From: an uncultured Bacilli bacterium
Lineage (GTDB): Bacteria > Bacillota_I > Bacilli_A > RF39 > UBA660
NCBI GenBank assembly: GCA_948479395.1
Contig: CAOLUI010000037.1
Location: forward strand, 1 to 9,917
DNA length: 9,917 bases
Direction of reading: 5' to 3'
Of the stretch, positions 1-6,540 are shown piece by piece. Position 1 is the stretch's first letter. Each line of letters starts with the position of its first letter. Made by a program: the position numbers and the translations under genes. Under the pieces are notes generated by a model. It made no database searches. It was not told the origin of the DNA and worked only from the letters and a program-made list of their open reading frames with translations.

Positions 1-109
1 TTATAATTAATTTTTTTCCAATATAATTTAGTTTAAAATATCTTATTTTTTGGTAAATTATTAGAATTTTTTAAATCATTATTTTTATCTGAACATGATT
101 GGTTTTATT

Positions 110-796
110 TTAGGCAATTTCTTTTAAGACTTCTTCTATTTTATCAAACATTTCTCTTTTCATTTCTTCAGTAATATCAACATAACCATTTTCTTGTTTT
201 TCACTAATTCCATCAGTTAATTTTAAAGAAACGCCATCTTTTATTGCTACAATATTAGGAGCATAAATTCGCTTTTCTTTGGTGTCTATCTTTTTTCCTT
301 TAGCATTAGTTAAAGTATATTTTTCTAAAACATTATCTAAGATTTTTAAAAGCTTTTTATAGCCTTCACTTCCTTCATTTTCCACAACAATTTTGCCTTC
401 TTCATTTAAAGATAAGGTGTCTCTTATTTCTTTAACGTCAACATAATATATTTTTTGAAAGTTTAACTTACTAGCAACTTCAATTAATGTGGGTATTACA
501 CTACGACACCATGGGCAATCAGGAAAGCCAAAATAAACAACAAATGTTTCTTTATTATTAATCATTTCTACTAATTCATCAGCAGTTTTATATTGAATTG
601 GATTATCTTCCTTGATGGTTATACTTCTAATTTTTTTACCATCTTTTTCACTAATAGTATTATTTAAAGCTTCATATTCTTCTTTAAATTTAATGGCATC
701 AGTCTTTTCTTTATTTTCATTAGTTTCTTTACTACAAGCAATAGCTAACGAAAAAATTATGATAAAAATTAAGGTATTTTTAAAAATTTTTTTCAT
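110..796 (-). CDS. Thioredoxin-fold lipoprotein
   Basis: A 228-residue exported lipoprotein that probably carries out thiol-disulfide chemistry at the outer face of the membrane. Residues 1-20 are a short basic and hydrophobic signal ending in the lipobox LAIAC, so Cys21 would be lipidated after signal peptidase II cleavage. A charged linker (about 22-70) precedes a thioredoxin-like domain with the strand VVYFGFPD followed by the redox motif C94-P-W-C97, and a likely cis-proline at Pro180 (YAPN). The region at about 120-175 is longer than in a minimal thioredoxin and may be a helical insertion. Start: ATG with an AGGAAG ribosome site at 803-808 that overlaps the stop codon of the upstream gene, so it is the last gene of the SPFH/Tim44 operon and probably coupled. 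Fold and lipidation are well supported; the partner and the direction of the reaction (reductase, oxidase or isomerase) are unknown. No terminator is visible between its stop and the window edge. Confidence 0.85.
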   Translation of the reverse strand: MKKIFKNTLIFIIIFSLAIACSKETNENKEKTDAIKFKEEYEALNNTISEKDGKKIRSITIKEDNPIQYKTADELVEMINNKETFVVYFGFPDCPWCRSVIPTLIEVASKLNFQKIYYVDVKEIRDTLSLNEEGKIVVENEGSEGYKKLLKILDNVLEKYTLTNAKGKKIDTKEKRIYAPNIVAIKDGVSLKLTDGISEKQENGYVDITEEMKREMFDKIEEVLKEIA

Positions 797-806
797 TTTT
801 TACTTC

Positions 807-1706
807 CTATCTATTTACATTTTCAGTTTGGCTAATAACTCTTTTTTTTGATAAAACCCAGTTATAATTTTTACTTATAATTACAGAATTACAATATGGG
901 CATTCATTTCTATTAGATTCTTCTAATGGAGCGTTACAATTTGGACATTTATTTTTATTTTTACTCATTCCTTTTATAAAGATCATTTCGTAATCATATC
1001 TTACTTTCTTATGACTATTTCCTCTTAAGGTAATATTATTTTCATCTACAACATAATCAAAACATTCTATTATCATTCTAACAGTTAATGATATTATATT
1101 TGAATTTGTTTCCATGTTAGTAATTTCAAAGTCTTTAAGGACAAAATCTTTCATGATATTTTTTTGTTTTTTAACACCTAGAGCTACTAATTGACTTTTA
1201 TAGGTATTATATAGCTCATCAGTAGTATATTTTTTTAGATTATCATAATCAAAATTCATCCATGCCTCTTGAATATTCTTATATATTTCATATGATTGAT
1301 TTTTAAATTGTTCTTTAGAAAAATCAGGTAAAATTTCTTTTATTTTATTGGTATCAAAAGGAATAAGTGGTTTAGTAGATGGAATATTATTAGTAGTATT
1401 AGAGTTTTTATTATTAGAATTAGAAGTAATTAATACAACAACAATTATAATTATAATCCAAATAATAAAACCGCTTCCATTACCTATATAAATACCAGAT
1501 GAAGAACTAGAACTATTACGATCAGAAGAACTACTCCAATTAGAACTAGAACCCCAATCAGAGCTACTTGAAGAACCCCAATCGGAACTAGAACTTGATC
1601 CTGAATCATAACTTCCATCCCATCCTGATTCTGCTTTTACTCCCGAGAAGATAAAAAGTGATAATATTAAAATAATTAAACAAGAAATTTTAAATTTTTT
1701 GGACAT
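807..1706 (-). CDS. Secreted or membrane Tim44-like protein with Ser-rich linker and C-terminal zinc ribbon
   Basis: A 299-residue envelope protein of a type common in Firmicutes. In order: signal peptide (1-25, ending VKA|ES); a low-complexity Ser/Gly/Asp/Trp segment (about 29-70) with repeated SDWGSSSS units; a very hydrophobic membrane segment (about 79-96, mostly Ile/Val); an Asn/Ser spacer; a Tim44-like domain (about 130-245; key stretch EIYKNIQEAWMNFDYDNL); and a zinc ribbon with Cys254/257 and Cys269/272. Tim44-like domains are alpha/beta folds linked to membrane association; bacterial copies have no settled function. If the signal is cleaved, the Ser-rich part is outside and the Tim44 and zinc ribbon face the cytoplasm, which suits a zinc site; this topology is inferred. 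Start: ATG with AAAAAGGAG 11 bases upstream (1718-1726), overlapping the stop of the previous gene. The C-terminal half is paralogous to that gene, including the final W-[VI]-L-V/S pattern after the ribbon. Confidence 0.85.
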   Translation of the reverse strand: MSKKFKISCLIILILSLFIFSGVKAESGWDGSYDSGSSSSSDWGSSSSSDWGSSSNWSSSSDRNSSSSSSGIYIGNGSGFIIWIIIIIVVVLITSNSNNKNSNTTNNIPSTKPLIPFDTNKIKEILPDFSKEQFKNQSYEIYKNIQEAWMNFDYDNLKKYTTDELYNTYKSQLVALGVKKQKNIMKDFVLKDFEITNMETNSNIISLTVRMIIECFDYVVDENNITLRGNSHKKVRYDYEMIFIKGMSKNKNKCPNCNAPLEESNRNECPYCNSVIISKNYNWVLSKKRVISQTENVNR

Positions 1707-1725
1707 AATTTTTTATTCTCCTTTT

Positions 1726-2259
1726 TTATGAAGTACTTATTGATACTAAAATCCAATCTTTATCATTTAAATTATAAGTAGTATTACAATAAGAACATAC
1801 ACCATTGGCATTAACATCAATACTAGCTCCACATCCAGGGCATTTTCTATTGATACTTTGACCTTTAGCTTGAATCTTTTTACTAAAAGTTAAATAATTT
1901 TCTTTTTCTACTCGATGGTCATTTACCCCACTTACGAATTTACCAGATTCATCAATTAAATAATCCATATATCTTGATATAATTTTGACTTTGATTAGCA
2001 TTTCATTTTCGGTTATTTCGCTAGTCAAAAGATGCGTTTCTTTAACATTCAATTCATCATACATTTGGATTAAACCTTGTTTGTTAAGATCATTTAATTT
2101 AGTTTCTAAACTTTGATAAACTTCTAGGTTAACAAAATGTTTTATTTTTTCTAATTCTTTAGTCATAATTGCTGTATGAATTTGAATAAAAATATTATCA
2201 ACATAAGTTTTGAATGCACTTTCAGTAAATTGGGGATCTATTTGTAAAATTTTTTCCAT
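1726..2259 (-). CDS. Soluble Tim44-like protein with C-terminal zinc ribbon
   Basis: A 177-residue cytoplasmic protein made of a Tim44-like domain (about 1-130) and a zinc ribbon (Cys140-x2-Cys143 and Cys155-x2-Cys158), ending in the strand DWILVSI. It has no signal peptide or membrane segment and is essentially the C-terminal half of the next gene's product without its membrane anchor, so the pair looks like an old duplication. Its start lies only two bases after the SPFH stop, and the ribosome site (a weak AGAAG within the end of the SPFH gene) is poor, so translational coupling to the SPFH gene is likely. Neighbours suggest that it works with the SPFH protein on the membrane, perhaps as an adaptor that joins through zinc ribbons. 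The domain call is confident; the role is inference. Confidence 0.8.
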   Translation of the reverse strand: MEKILQIDPQFTESAFKTYVDNIFIQIHTAIMTKELEKIKHFVNLEVYQSLETKLNDLNKQGLIQMYDELNVKETHLLTSEITENEMLIKVKIISRYMDYLIDESGKFVSGVNDHRVEKENYLTFSKKIQAKGQSINRKCPGCGASIDVNANGVCSYCNTTYNLNDKDWILVSISTS

Positions 2260-2261
2260 TT

Positions 2262-3344
2262 TTATTTAGCTTCTTGACCACAATTACTACAAAATTTACC
2301 ATTAAGAGGTGTGCCACAATTACTACAAAATTTGGCATTACTTGCAGAATTATTATTGTTATTATTTATTGCACCCATCATATTAGCTCCAGCTTGATTA
2401 GCCATATTCATTCCCATAAAGCCCATCATTGAACCATTTTCATTACTGGCAGCTTTTTGCATTGCCTCAGCTGTTGCTCCTGCCATTAGTCCACTTTGAA
2501 GATTTGGATCTGAAAATATTTTAGCATCATCAATTTTAGATACCCTTTTCATTGAATCATCGGTTAAATTAATATCTCCAAGTGCGACATCAGTAATAAT
2601 TAAACCATATTCCTTTTTCCATGAATCATCTAAGCATTTATTCATTTCATCAGAAATATCACTACCATACATTCCCATATCTCCAAAGGAAACTTTTTTA
2701 AGACGCATTACATTAGAAATTGCTTTAGTAACTTGTTCAATAAATTTCATTTTTAATTGACTTCCAATGATTTCATCAATTGTAATTGAATCTTTAGCAT
2801 TAGTTCCAATAACTTCACTAACAAGTATAGCCGGATCTACTACTCTTACAGCATATTCACCAAAGAAAGTTACTTCTAGTGTTCCATATTTTTCATCTGT
2901 AATTTTTTTAGGTTGAGGACTACCAAATTTATTACCTAATATTATTTTGGTATTTATATAATACACTCTTTGGTCATGAGCTGGTTGCCCACCATAAGTT
3001 ATACGTCTTCCGATATTTTTAATAGATTCTTTAATTCCTTTAAAAAATCCTCCTTCAAAAACTGTTGGTTCAGTACTATTATCGTAAGTAAAAACTCCAG
3101 GCTCGGCAGTAAACTCTGTAATCATACCATTATCAACAATTAACATTGCCATTCCCTCTGGAACAATTATTTCACTTCCTTTAGTAATAATTCCTTCACT
3201 TGCATTTTTATTTCCACTTCCATGTTTCACTTCACCTTTTTGAATTAAAACATTTTCATTTATTTTTGGACAAACAATAAACTCTTTAAATTGATCTCCT
3301 AATGTAGATGATACTGCACTAGTCGTTGCTTTTATTAATCCCAT
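2262..3344 (-). CDS. SPFH/band-7 protein with C-terminal zinc ribbon (YdjI-like)
   Basis: A 360-residue SPFH-domain protein of the COG4260 type (often labelled 'virion core protein'), resembling Bacillus subtilis YdjI. The N-terminal and middle parts (about 20-290) carry the family signatures: VPEGMAMLIVDNG, a KGIKESIKNIGRR stretch, GQPAHDQRVYYIN, then the SPFH core with GEYAVRVVDP. A Met/Ala/Asn-rich tail (about 285-337) leads to two knuckles, FCSNCG at 339-344 and FCSNCG at 351-356, forming a zinc ribbon (Cys340, 343, 352, 355). It lacks a transmembrane helix, so membrane contact would be peripheral. In B. subtilis the ydjFGHI locus couples an SPFH protein to PspA-type membrane protection (established knowledge); no PspA gene is visible here. 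It is the first gene of a four-gene minus-strand operon, with its own promoter and an AAGGATGG ribosome site at 3351-3360. Length and domain order are normal for the family. Confidence 0.9.
   Translation of the reverse strand: MGLIKATTSAVSSTLGDQFKEFIVCPKINENVLIQKGEVKHGSGNKNASEGIITKGSEIIVPEGMAMLIVDNGMITEFTAEPGVFTYDNSTEPTVFEGGFFKGIKESIKNIGRRITYGGQPAHDQRVYYINTKIILGNKFGSPQPKKITDEKYGTLEVTFFGEYAVRVVDPAILVSEVIGTNAKDSITIDEIIGSQLKMKFIEQVTKAISNVMRLKKVSFGDMGMYGSDISDEMNKCLDDSWKKEYGLIITDVALGDINLTDDSMKRVSKIDDAKIFSDPNLQSGLMAGATAEAMQKAASNENGSMMGFMGMNMANQAGANMMGAINNNNNNSASNAKFCSNCGTPLNGKFCSNCGQEAK
2278..2333 (-). repeat. 20-bp direct repeat encoding the two zinc knuckles of the SPFH protein
   Basis: The 20 bases at 2278-2297 recur exactly at 2314-2333, 36 bases (12 codons) apart. 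They encode the two copies of KFCSNCG in the zinc ribbon. The identity at DNA level suggests a recent internal duplication or gene conversion of the knuckle rather than independent evolution of two half-ribbons. Confidence 0.75.
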
Positions 3345-3369
3345 AAAACACCATCCTTTTTCTAAACTT

Positions 3370-3378
3370 ATTATATCA
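3370..3378 (-). promoter_or_regulatory. Extended -10 promoter of the SPFH operon
   Basis: On the minus strand TGATATAAT forms a perfect extended -10 element (TATAAT at 3375-3370, TG at 3378-3377). The -35 position, 17 bases upstream, is only a run of A, so the promoter depends on the extended -10. Transcription would start near 3363, giving a leader of about 19 bases that holds just the ribosome site. Confidence 0.6.
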
Positions 3379-3425
3379 TAATTTAACTATATTTTTTTAA
3401 AATATATCTAAAGTTTGACAAAAAG

Positions 3426-4250
3426 TTATTTTTTATAATCATCCAAGAATGAATGCTTTTTGCCATTTTTAGAACACCCTAAAATGCAATTTAAGTTAAT
3501 GTTTGACATTGATTTAAACAAATTATCATCAATATCTTTATTAAGAGTACGTAAATAATTAATTATTCTTTTCATTTCTAAGCGTTTACTAGTATTTTCA
3601 TTATGCTCTTTATTTTTTTCAGTGAATGAACAAGCACAATTTAAAAATTGCAAATCATTACTTTCTTTCCAAGCTATTATATTTTTTTCTTTAATTAAGT
3701 ACATGGGACGAATTAATTCTAAACCTTTAAAATTATCACTTGGTAATTTGGGAAGCATGGTTTTTACTTCAGCCGAATAAAACATCGATAATAAAGTAGT
3801 TTCTATAACATCATCAAAATGATGACCTAAAGCTATTTTATTACATCCTAATTCTTGTGCTTTATTATATAAGTGACCTCTACGCATTCTGGCACACATA
3901 TAACATGGATTTTCTTTGTTTAATTTTTCTGAAACAGCAAAGATATTTGTTTCAAAAATTTCTACAGGAATTTTTAAGTTTTTGGCATTATTTAAAATTA
4001 GAGCCATATTTTCTTTTTTATAACCAGGATTCATAACGACAAATTTAAGTTCAAAGTTAATTTTTCCATGTTTTTTTAATTCTTGGAAACATTTAGCCAT
4101 TAAAAAAGAATCTTTTCCACCACTTAGACAAACCATTATTTTATCATTTGGTTCTATTAATTGATACTTATTAATGGCTTTTACAAATGGGCTCCAAATA
4201 GTTTTACGATATTTTTTGATAATACTTCTTTCTATTTCACAACATTCCAT
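3426..4250 (-). CDS. TtcA-family PP-loop ATPase (tRNA 2-thiolation-like)
   Basis: A 274-residue adenylating sulfurtransferase of the TtcA family, which activates a tRNA cytidine with ATP and inserts sulfur using a [4Fe-4S] cluster. Visible motifs: PP-loop SGGKDS (43-48), a C-x2-C pair in NPCYMCARMRRG (Cys116, Cys119), the ALGHHFDDVIET motif (about 140-151), and the third cluster cysteine in NCACSF (Cys205 or Cys207). An extra pair, NCILGC, near the C-terminus (about 255-259) is less usual. I chose ATG at 4250, preceded by GAGTGA, giving MECCEIERSIIKK, which fits short family N-termini. A TTG at 4262, overlapping the upstream stop codon, would add four residues. It is the last gene of the four-gene operon starting at 6336. 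Many Gram-positive members are annotated only as ATP-binding proteins, and the true target (tRNA C32 or another nucleoside) is uncertain. Confidence 0.85.
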   Translation of the reverse strand: MECCEIERSIIKKYRKTIWSPFVKAINKYQLIEPNDKIMVCLSGGKDSFLMAKCFQELKKHGKINFELKFVVMNPGYKKENMALILNNAKNLKIPVEIFETNIFAVSEKLNKENPCYMCARMRRGHLYNKAQELGCNKIALGHHFDDVIETTLLSMFYSAEVKTMLPKLPSDNFKGLELIRPMYLIKEKNIIAWKESNDLQFLNCACSFTEKNKEHNENTSKRLEMKRIINYLRTLNKDIDDNLFKSMSNINLNCILGCSKNGKKHSFLDDYKK

Positions 4251-4258
4251 AAATTCAC

Positions 4259-5071
4259 TCAACTTTTTCTAATTTTTTCATGATAAAAATAATTAATAGC
4301 ATTTATATTATTAAATTGACAAAATTCATTTAAGTCTTTTCCTAATTTTTCCCAATAACTTATATCTTTTTGATTATAAATTTTATTATATAAAGGATAA
4401 TATTCAGGATATTTTTCTTTTATATAATTTAAAATATAATATTTATAACCGGTGCGTAAATTTAAATTTTCAAGCCAATATTGATCTACAAAATATTTGG
4501 TTTTTAAAATTATTTCTTTTGGATTAGTTATTCCAGGAAAGATTGGGGACATAAAAAGAATTGTTTTGATTTCATTGTCATGTAAAATTTTTAAAGTTTC
4601 AATTCTTTCTTTTATACTACTTGCTTTGTCCATATCGTTCTTAAAATTTTCGTCTAAAGTATTGATAGAAATAGCTACTTCTAAGTTTTTCATTTGTTTT
4701 AAAAGATCTAAATCTCTTAATATTAGAGAACTTTTTGTTGTAATTGATAAATAACAATCTACATCTTTTAATTGTTCTAAAATTGAACGGGTAATTTTAT
4801 ATTTTTCTTCTAAAGGATTATAACAATCTGTAACTGATGATAAAAAAACTTTTTTATGAAATAATTTTGAAGAGCTTATTTTTTTATCACATATTTTAAT
4901 ATCGATAAAATCTCCCCATTCTTCTTTATGGCCAGTGAATCTTTTCATAAAAGAAGCATAACAATATTTGCAAGCATGAGTACAACCGATATAAGGATTT
5001 ATTACATAATCACTCGTAGGAAGTTTAGATATACTAACATAATCATTTACTTTTACTTCTTTTACTATCAT
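4259..5071 (-). CDS. SPL-type radical SAM protein (COG1533)
   Basis: A 270-residue radical SAM protein related to spore photoproduct lyase (SplB/COG1533). The cluster motif is C30-x3-C34-x2-C37 in YIGCTHACKYCYA, followed by the family's FLSSVTDCYNPLE segment (about 76-88), the ITTKS strand (about 110-114) and the FMSPIFPGITN stretch (about 172-182). These proteins bind a [4Fe-4S] cluster and cleave S-adenosylmethionine to a 5'-deoxyadenosyl radical. Outside true SplB their substrates are mostly unknown. It lacks the longer N-terminal region of genuine spore photoproduct lyases, so DNA photoproduct repair is not implied. Start: ATG two bases after the upstream stop with a modest AGGAAT site. 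Its TGA stop lies 8 bases before the chosen start of the thiolation gene, or overlaps its alternative TTG start. Direct operon contact with a TtcA-like protein makes a nucleic-acid or nucleoside substrate plausible (inference). Confidence 0.85.
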   Translation of the reverse strand: MIVKEVKVNDYVSISKLPTSDYVINPYIGCTHACKYCYASFMKRFTGHKEEWGDFIDIKICDKKISSSKLFHKKVFLSSVTDCYNPLEEKYKITRSILEQLKDVDCYLSITTKSSLILRDLDLLKQMKNLEVAISINTLDENFKNDMDKASSIKERIETLKILHDNEIKTILFMSPIFPGITNPKEIILKTKYFVDQYWLENLNLRTGYKYYILNYIKEKYPEYYPLYNKIYNQKDISYWEKLGKDLNEFCQFNNINAINYFYHEKIRKS

Positions 5072-5073
5072 TT

Positions 5074-5643
5074 TTAATCATTCCTATTTAACTTTATTTT
5101 AATATATTTAATTAGATTTTTAATTTGAGGCGTTAATTCTAAATCGTTATTTATAATAAAATCTATTAGTTCCAAGGGAACTCTTTTGACATGATTTTTC
5201 ATCCATAAATAATCATTATAATCAGCAAGAGAATAATTTATTCCATCTAAAGTTCTTTTTTCTAATCTTTCTTTGATATTTTTTTCAGAGCATTCAATCC
5301 TAACAATAAAATATTTATAGCCAAGATTTTGAAAATATTTTAGCTTTGCTTCATAATTATGACAAAAACAACTATCATAAATACAATTACTATTATTGAG
5401 TAATAATTTCTCTAATCTATATTTTTGAAGTTTATCTTTTAGATTAGTAGCGTCATTATAATCATTTAAAAAGTTTCTAACCTCATCATTATTTAAAATT
5501 ACAACATCTTCATATTTGGAAATTTCTAAGGCAACTGTACTTTTGCCCATTCCTGTAAAGGCATCAAATAAAATAATATAGGGATTTTTCCTATTTCCTT
5601 TGGGAATAGGAAATTTTTTAATAAAATCTTTTTGTAAATCCAT
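5074..5643 (-). CDS. Small P-loop kinase, nucleoside-kinase or zeta-toxin-like
   Basis: A 189-residue P-loop protein, probably a phosphotransferase. The strand YIILFD leads into AFTGMGKST (28-36). This is a Walker A loop in which the usual first Gly is Ala, while GKST is intact. Asp53 in the NNDEVR segment corresponds to the substrate-side acidic residue seen in zeta-toxin and polynucleotide-kinase-like folds; CIYDSCF (Asp90) is a Walker-B-like strand; RLEKR (126-130) looks like the lid. The C-terminal FIINND motif is typical of dephospho-CoA/adenylate-type kinases. The start codon abuts the previous stop (TAAATG) with no real ribosome site, so translation is coupled to the RibD-like gene. 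The substrate is unknown; a nucleoside or nucleotide is a reasonable guess from its neighbours. No antitoxin partner is present, so a toxin role is unlikely. Codons about 11-19 contain a long hairpin, described separately. Confidence 0.75.
   Translation of the reverse strand: MDLQKDFIKKFPIPKGNRKNPYIILFDAFTGMGKSTVALEISKYEDVVILNNDEVRNFLNDYNDATNLKDKLQKYRLEKLLLNNSNCIYDSCFCHNYEAKLKYFQNLGYKYFIVRIECSEKNIKERLEKRTLDGINYSLADYNDYLWMKNHVKRVPLELIDFIINNDLELTPQIKNLIKYIKIKLNRND
5587..5613 (+). other. 12-bp hairpin inside the P-loop kinase gene, terminator-like on the plus strand
   Basis: Arms TTTCCTATTTCC (5587-5598) and GGGAATAGGAAA (5602-5613) pair over 12 positions with one G-T pair and a three-base loop. 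On the plus strand the stem is followed directly by six T (5614-5619), the form of an intrinsic terminator. On the coding (minus) strand the stem has one C-A mismatch and no T run. Its placement, 30-57 bases inside the coding region, could lower translation of the kinase or stop antisense transcription. It may also be chance from the codons for FPIPKGNRK. Confidence 0.5.
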
Positions 5644-6336
5644 TTATTTTAGAACCTTATATTTTAATTGAATATAGGAATTTTCTAATTCATTACATTC
5701 AATTAATTTTAAAGCCTTTAATTTAAAAAGATCTTTAGAAAAAGTGATGGCCTCTCCATCTATTAAAGTTGAAGTATCTTTTCCACCTACTAAAAGAGGG
5801 GCAATTACTATATTTACATAATCTATTAGGTTATCTCTTAAGAACTTTCCATTTAATGTACCACCAGATTGAATTGTAATGGCTTGGGTATTATATTTTT
5901 TCTTCATGTCACATAATAAAGTATTGAGATTTAAGGATTCGTAAAATAATATATCAAGATTATCATATTTTTTTTGTAAAGAATAAGCAATATGATTTTT
6001 ATTGGTTGTTATAAGAATAAGCTTATTAACCCAATGACATATATAATCTATTCCTTTTTCATTTAAATGAGGTTTATTATCTATAATAATAAATCTACAA
6101 TCTATTTTATCATGATATTCATTTTTTTCATTAACTCCGATTTTAGCCATAACTCTACCTGTATTTAATGAATAATAGTCAGTGGTAGTTTCAATTTCAT
6201 AGTATTGTTGAATTCCTTCTTTAACTCCCTTTATTTGACACCAATCTTTATCAGCATCTAGTTCATCACTATTTCCACTGGTAATTTTTCCATCCAATGA
6301 CTCTAACATGAATAAAGTAGTTACAGGTCTTTCCAT
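5644..6336 (-). CDS. RibD C-terminal/dihydrofolate-reductase-like enzyme
   Basis: A 230-residue protein of the RibD_C family (PF01872), whose members use NADPH to reduce pyrimidine or pterin-type substrates. Diagnostic features are the N-terminal LESLDGKIT (11-19, family form SLDGKIA), the nucleotide-binding segment IQSGGTLNGKFL (155-166) and the following DYVNIVIAPLLVGG (172-185). There is no deaminase domain, so this is not a full bifunctional RibD, and no other riboflavin gene lies nearby. A free-standing reductase or a riboflavin-unrelated enzyme is therefore more likely. Start: ATG with a near-perfect AAAGGAGGTA ribosome site at 6341-6350. It opens the four-gene operon with the P-loop kinase, radical SAM and TtcA-like genes. 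Reductase, kinase, radical SAM and thiolase together suggest chemistry on a nucleoside or heterocycle, but this is inference. Confidence 0.85.
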   Translation of the reverse strand: MERPVTTLFMLESLDGKITSGNSDELDADKDWCQIKGVKEGIQQYYEIETTTDYYSLNTGRVMAKIGVNEKNEYHDKIDCRFIIIDNKPHLNEKGIDYICHWVNKLILITTNKNHIAYSLQKKYDNLDILFYESLNLNTLLCDMKKKYNTQAITIQSGGTLNGKFLRDNLIDYVNIVIAPLLVGGKDTSTLIDGEAITFSKDLFKLKALKLIECNELENSYIQLKYKVLK

Positions 6337-6340
6337 ATAA

Positions 6341-6367
6341 TACCTCCTTTTAAATAGTATTTTATCA
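6341..6367 (-). promoter_or_regulatory. Promoter and strong ribosome site of the RibD-like operon
   Basis: The minus strand carries TGATAAAAT (TG at 6367-6366, -10 at 6364-6359), an extended -10. The -35 region TTTTAA (6387-6382) is weak and sits on the inner arm of the preceding hairpin. The start point would be near 6352, followed at once by AAAGGAGGTA (6350-6341) and the ATG at 6336, so the leader is only about 16 bases. Confidence 0.5.
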
Positions 6368-6384
6368 TAAGTTTAAGTATATTA

Positions 6385-6411
6385 AAACTCGAAACATCAA
6401 AGTTCGAGTTT
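6385..6411 (-). terminator. Hairpin downstream of tRNA-Glu, probable terminator
   Basis: AAACTCGAA at 6385-6393 and TTCGAGTTT at 6403-6411 are perfect 9-bp inverted arms with a 9-base loop, starting 10 bases after the tRNA 3' end. On the minus strand the stem runs into TTTTAAT, a short T run. With three G-C pairs it is a weak terminator that would end the tRNA transcript before the RibD-like operon. Its inner arm overlaps the weak -35 of that operon, so a regulatory role is also possible. Confidence 0.5.
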
Positions 6412-6420
6412 ATATCAATT

Positions 6421-6497
6421 TGGTAGCCTGTACGGGTTTCGAACCCGTGAATACCACCTTGAGAGGGTGGCGTGTTAAACCACTTCACCAACAGGCC
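6421..6497 (-). tRNA. tRNA-Glu (anticodon CTC)
   Basis: A complete 77-base cloverleaf with encoded CCA (6423-6421). Acceptor arm GGCCTGT/ACAGGCT, D stem GTG/CAC with the GG pair in the loop, anticodon stem CCACC/GGTGG with loop CTCTCAA (anticodon CTC, reading GAG), five-base variable loop TATTC, and T arm ACGGG-TTCGAAA-CCCGT. The body closely resembles Gram-positive tRNA-Glu, including U11-A24. The first pair is G1-U72 rather than G1-C72. It is a single tRNA, transcribed alone from its own promoter. A CTC isoacceptor is an addition to the usual TTC gene, which must lie elsewhere. GAG codons are indeed used in this window, for example in the kinase-like gene. Confidence 0.93.
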
Positions 6498-6520
6498 AAA
6501 AATAAATTTTAGATATTACT

Positions 6521-6529
6521 ATCTTATCA
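6521..6529 (-). promoter_or_regulatory. Extended -10 promoter of tRNA-Glu
   Basis: TGATAAGAT on the minus strand (TG at 6529-6528, -10 TAAGAT at 6526-6521) lies about 24 bases before the mature tRNA 5' end, so transcription would start about 17 bases upstream of it. The -35 position (TTTTTA) is weak. A second perfect TGATATAAT occurs at 6577-6569 inside the end of the preceding gene and could serve as an alternative start. Confidence 0.5.
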
Positions 6530-6540
6530 TAATTTTAATA

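Noticed and set aside
612..851. Plus-strand ORF opposite the lipoprotein gene
   Set aside because: It lies antisense to the lipoprotein and the end of the Tim44 gene, has no ribosome site, and its hydrophobic sequence is what reversed Lys/Glu-rich coding DNA gives.
3415..3439. Plus-strand TTGACA and TATAAT
   Set aside because: The spacing is 13 bases, too short, and it would drive transcription antisense into the TtcA-like gene with no plus-strand gene nearby.
4259..4261. Reassignment of TGA to Trp (Mycoplasma code)
   Set aside because: TGA ends the radical SAM gene directly before the next start; Trp codons I checked are TGG, and no gene needs TGA read-through.
4251..4262. TTG start giving four extra residues on the TtcA-like protein
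   Set aside because: Not excluded, but the ribosome match upstream of TTG is poorer than that of the ATG at 4250, and family N-termini fit the shorter form.
4497..4754. Plus-strand ORF opposite the radical SAM gene
   Set aside because: Wholly antisense to a gene with clear family motifs; no ribosome site or recognisable domain.
5074..5643. Zeta-type toxin of a toxin-antitoxin pair
   Set aside because: No small antitoxin gene is adjacent, and the gene sits inside a four-gene enzyme operon.
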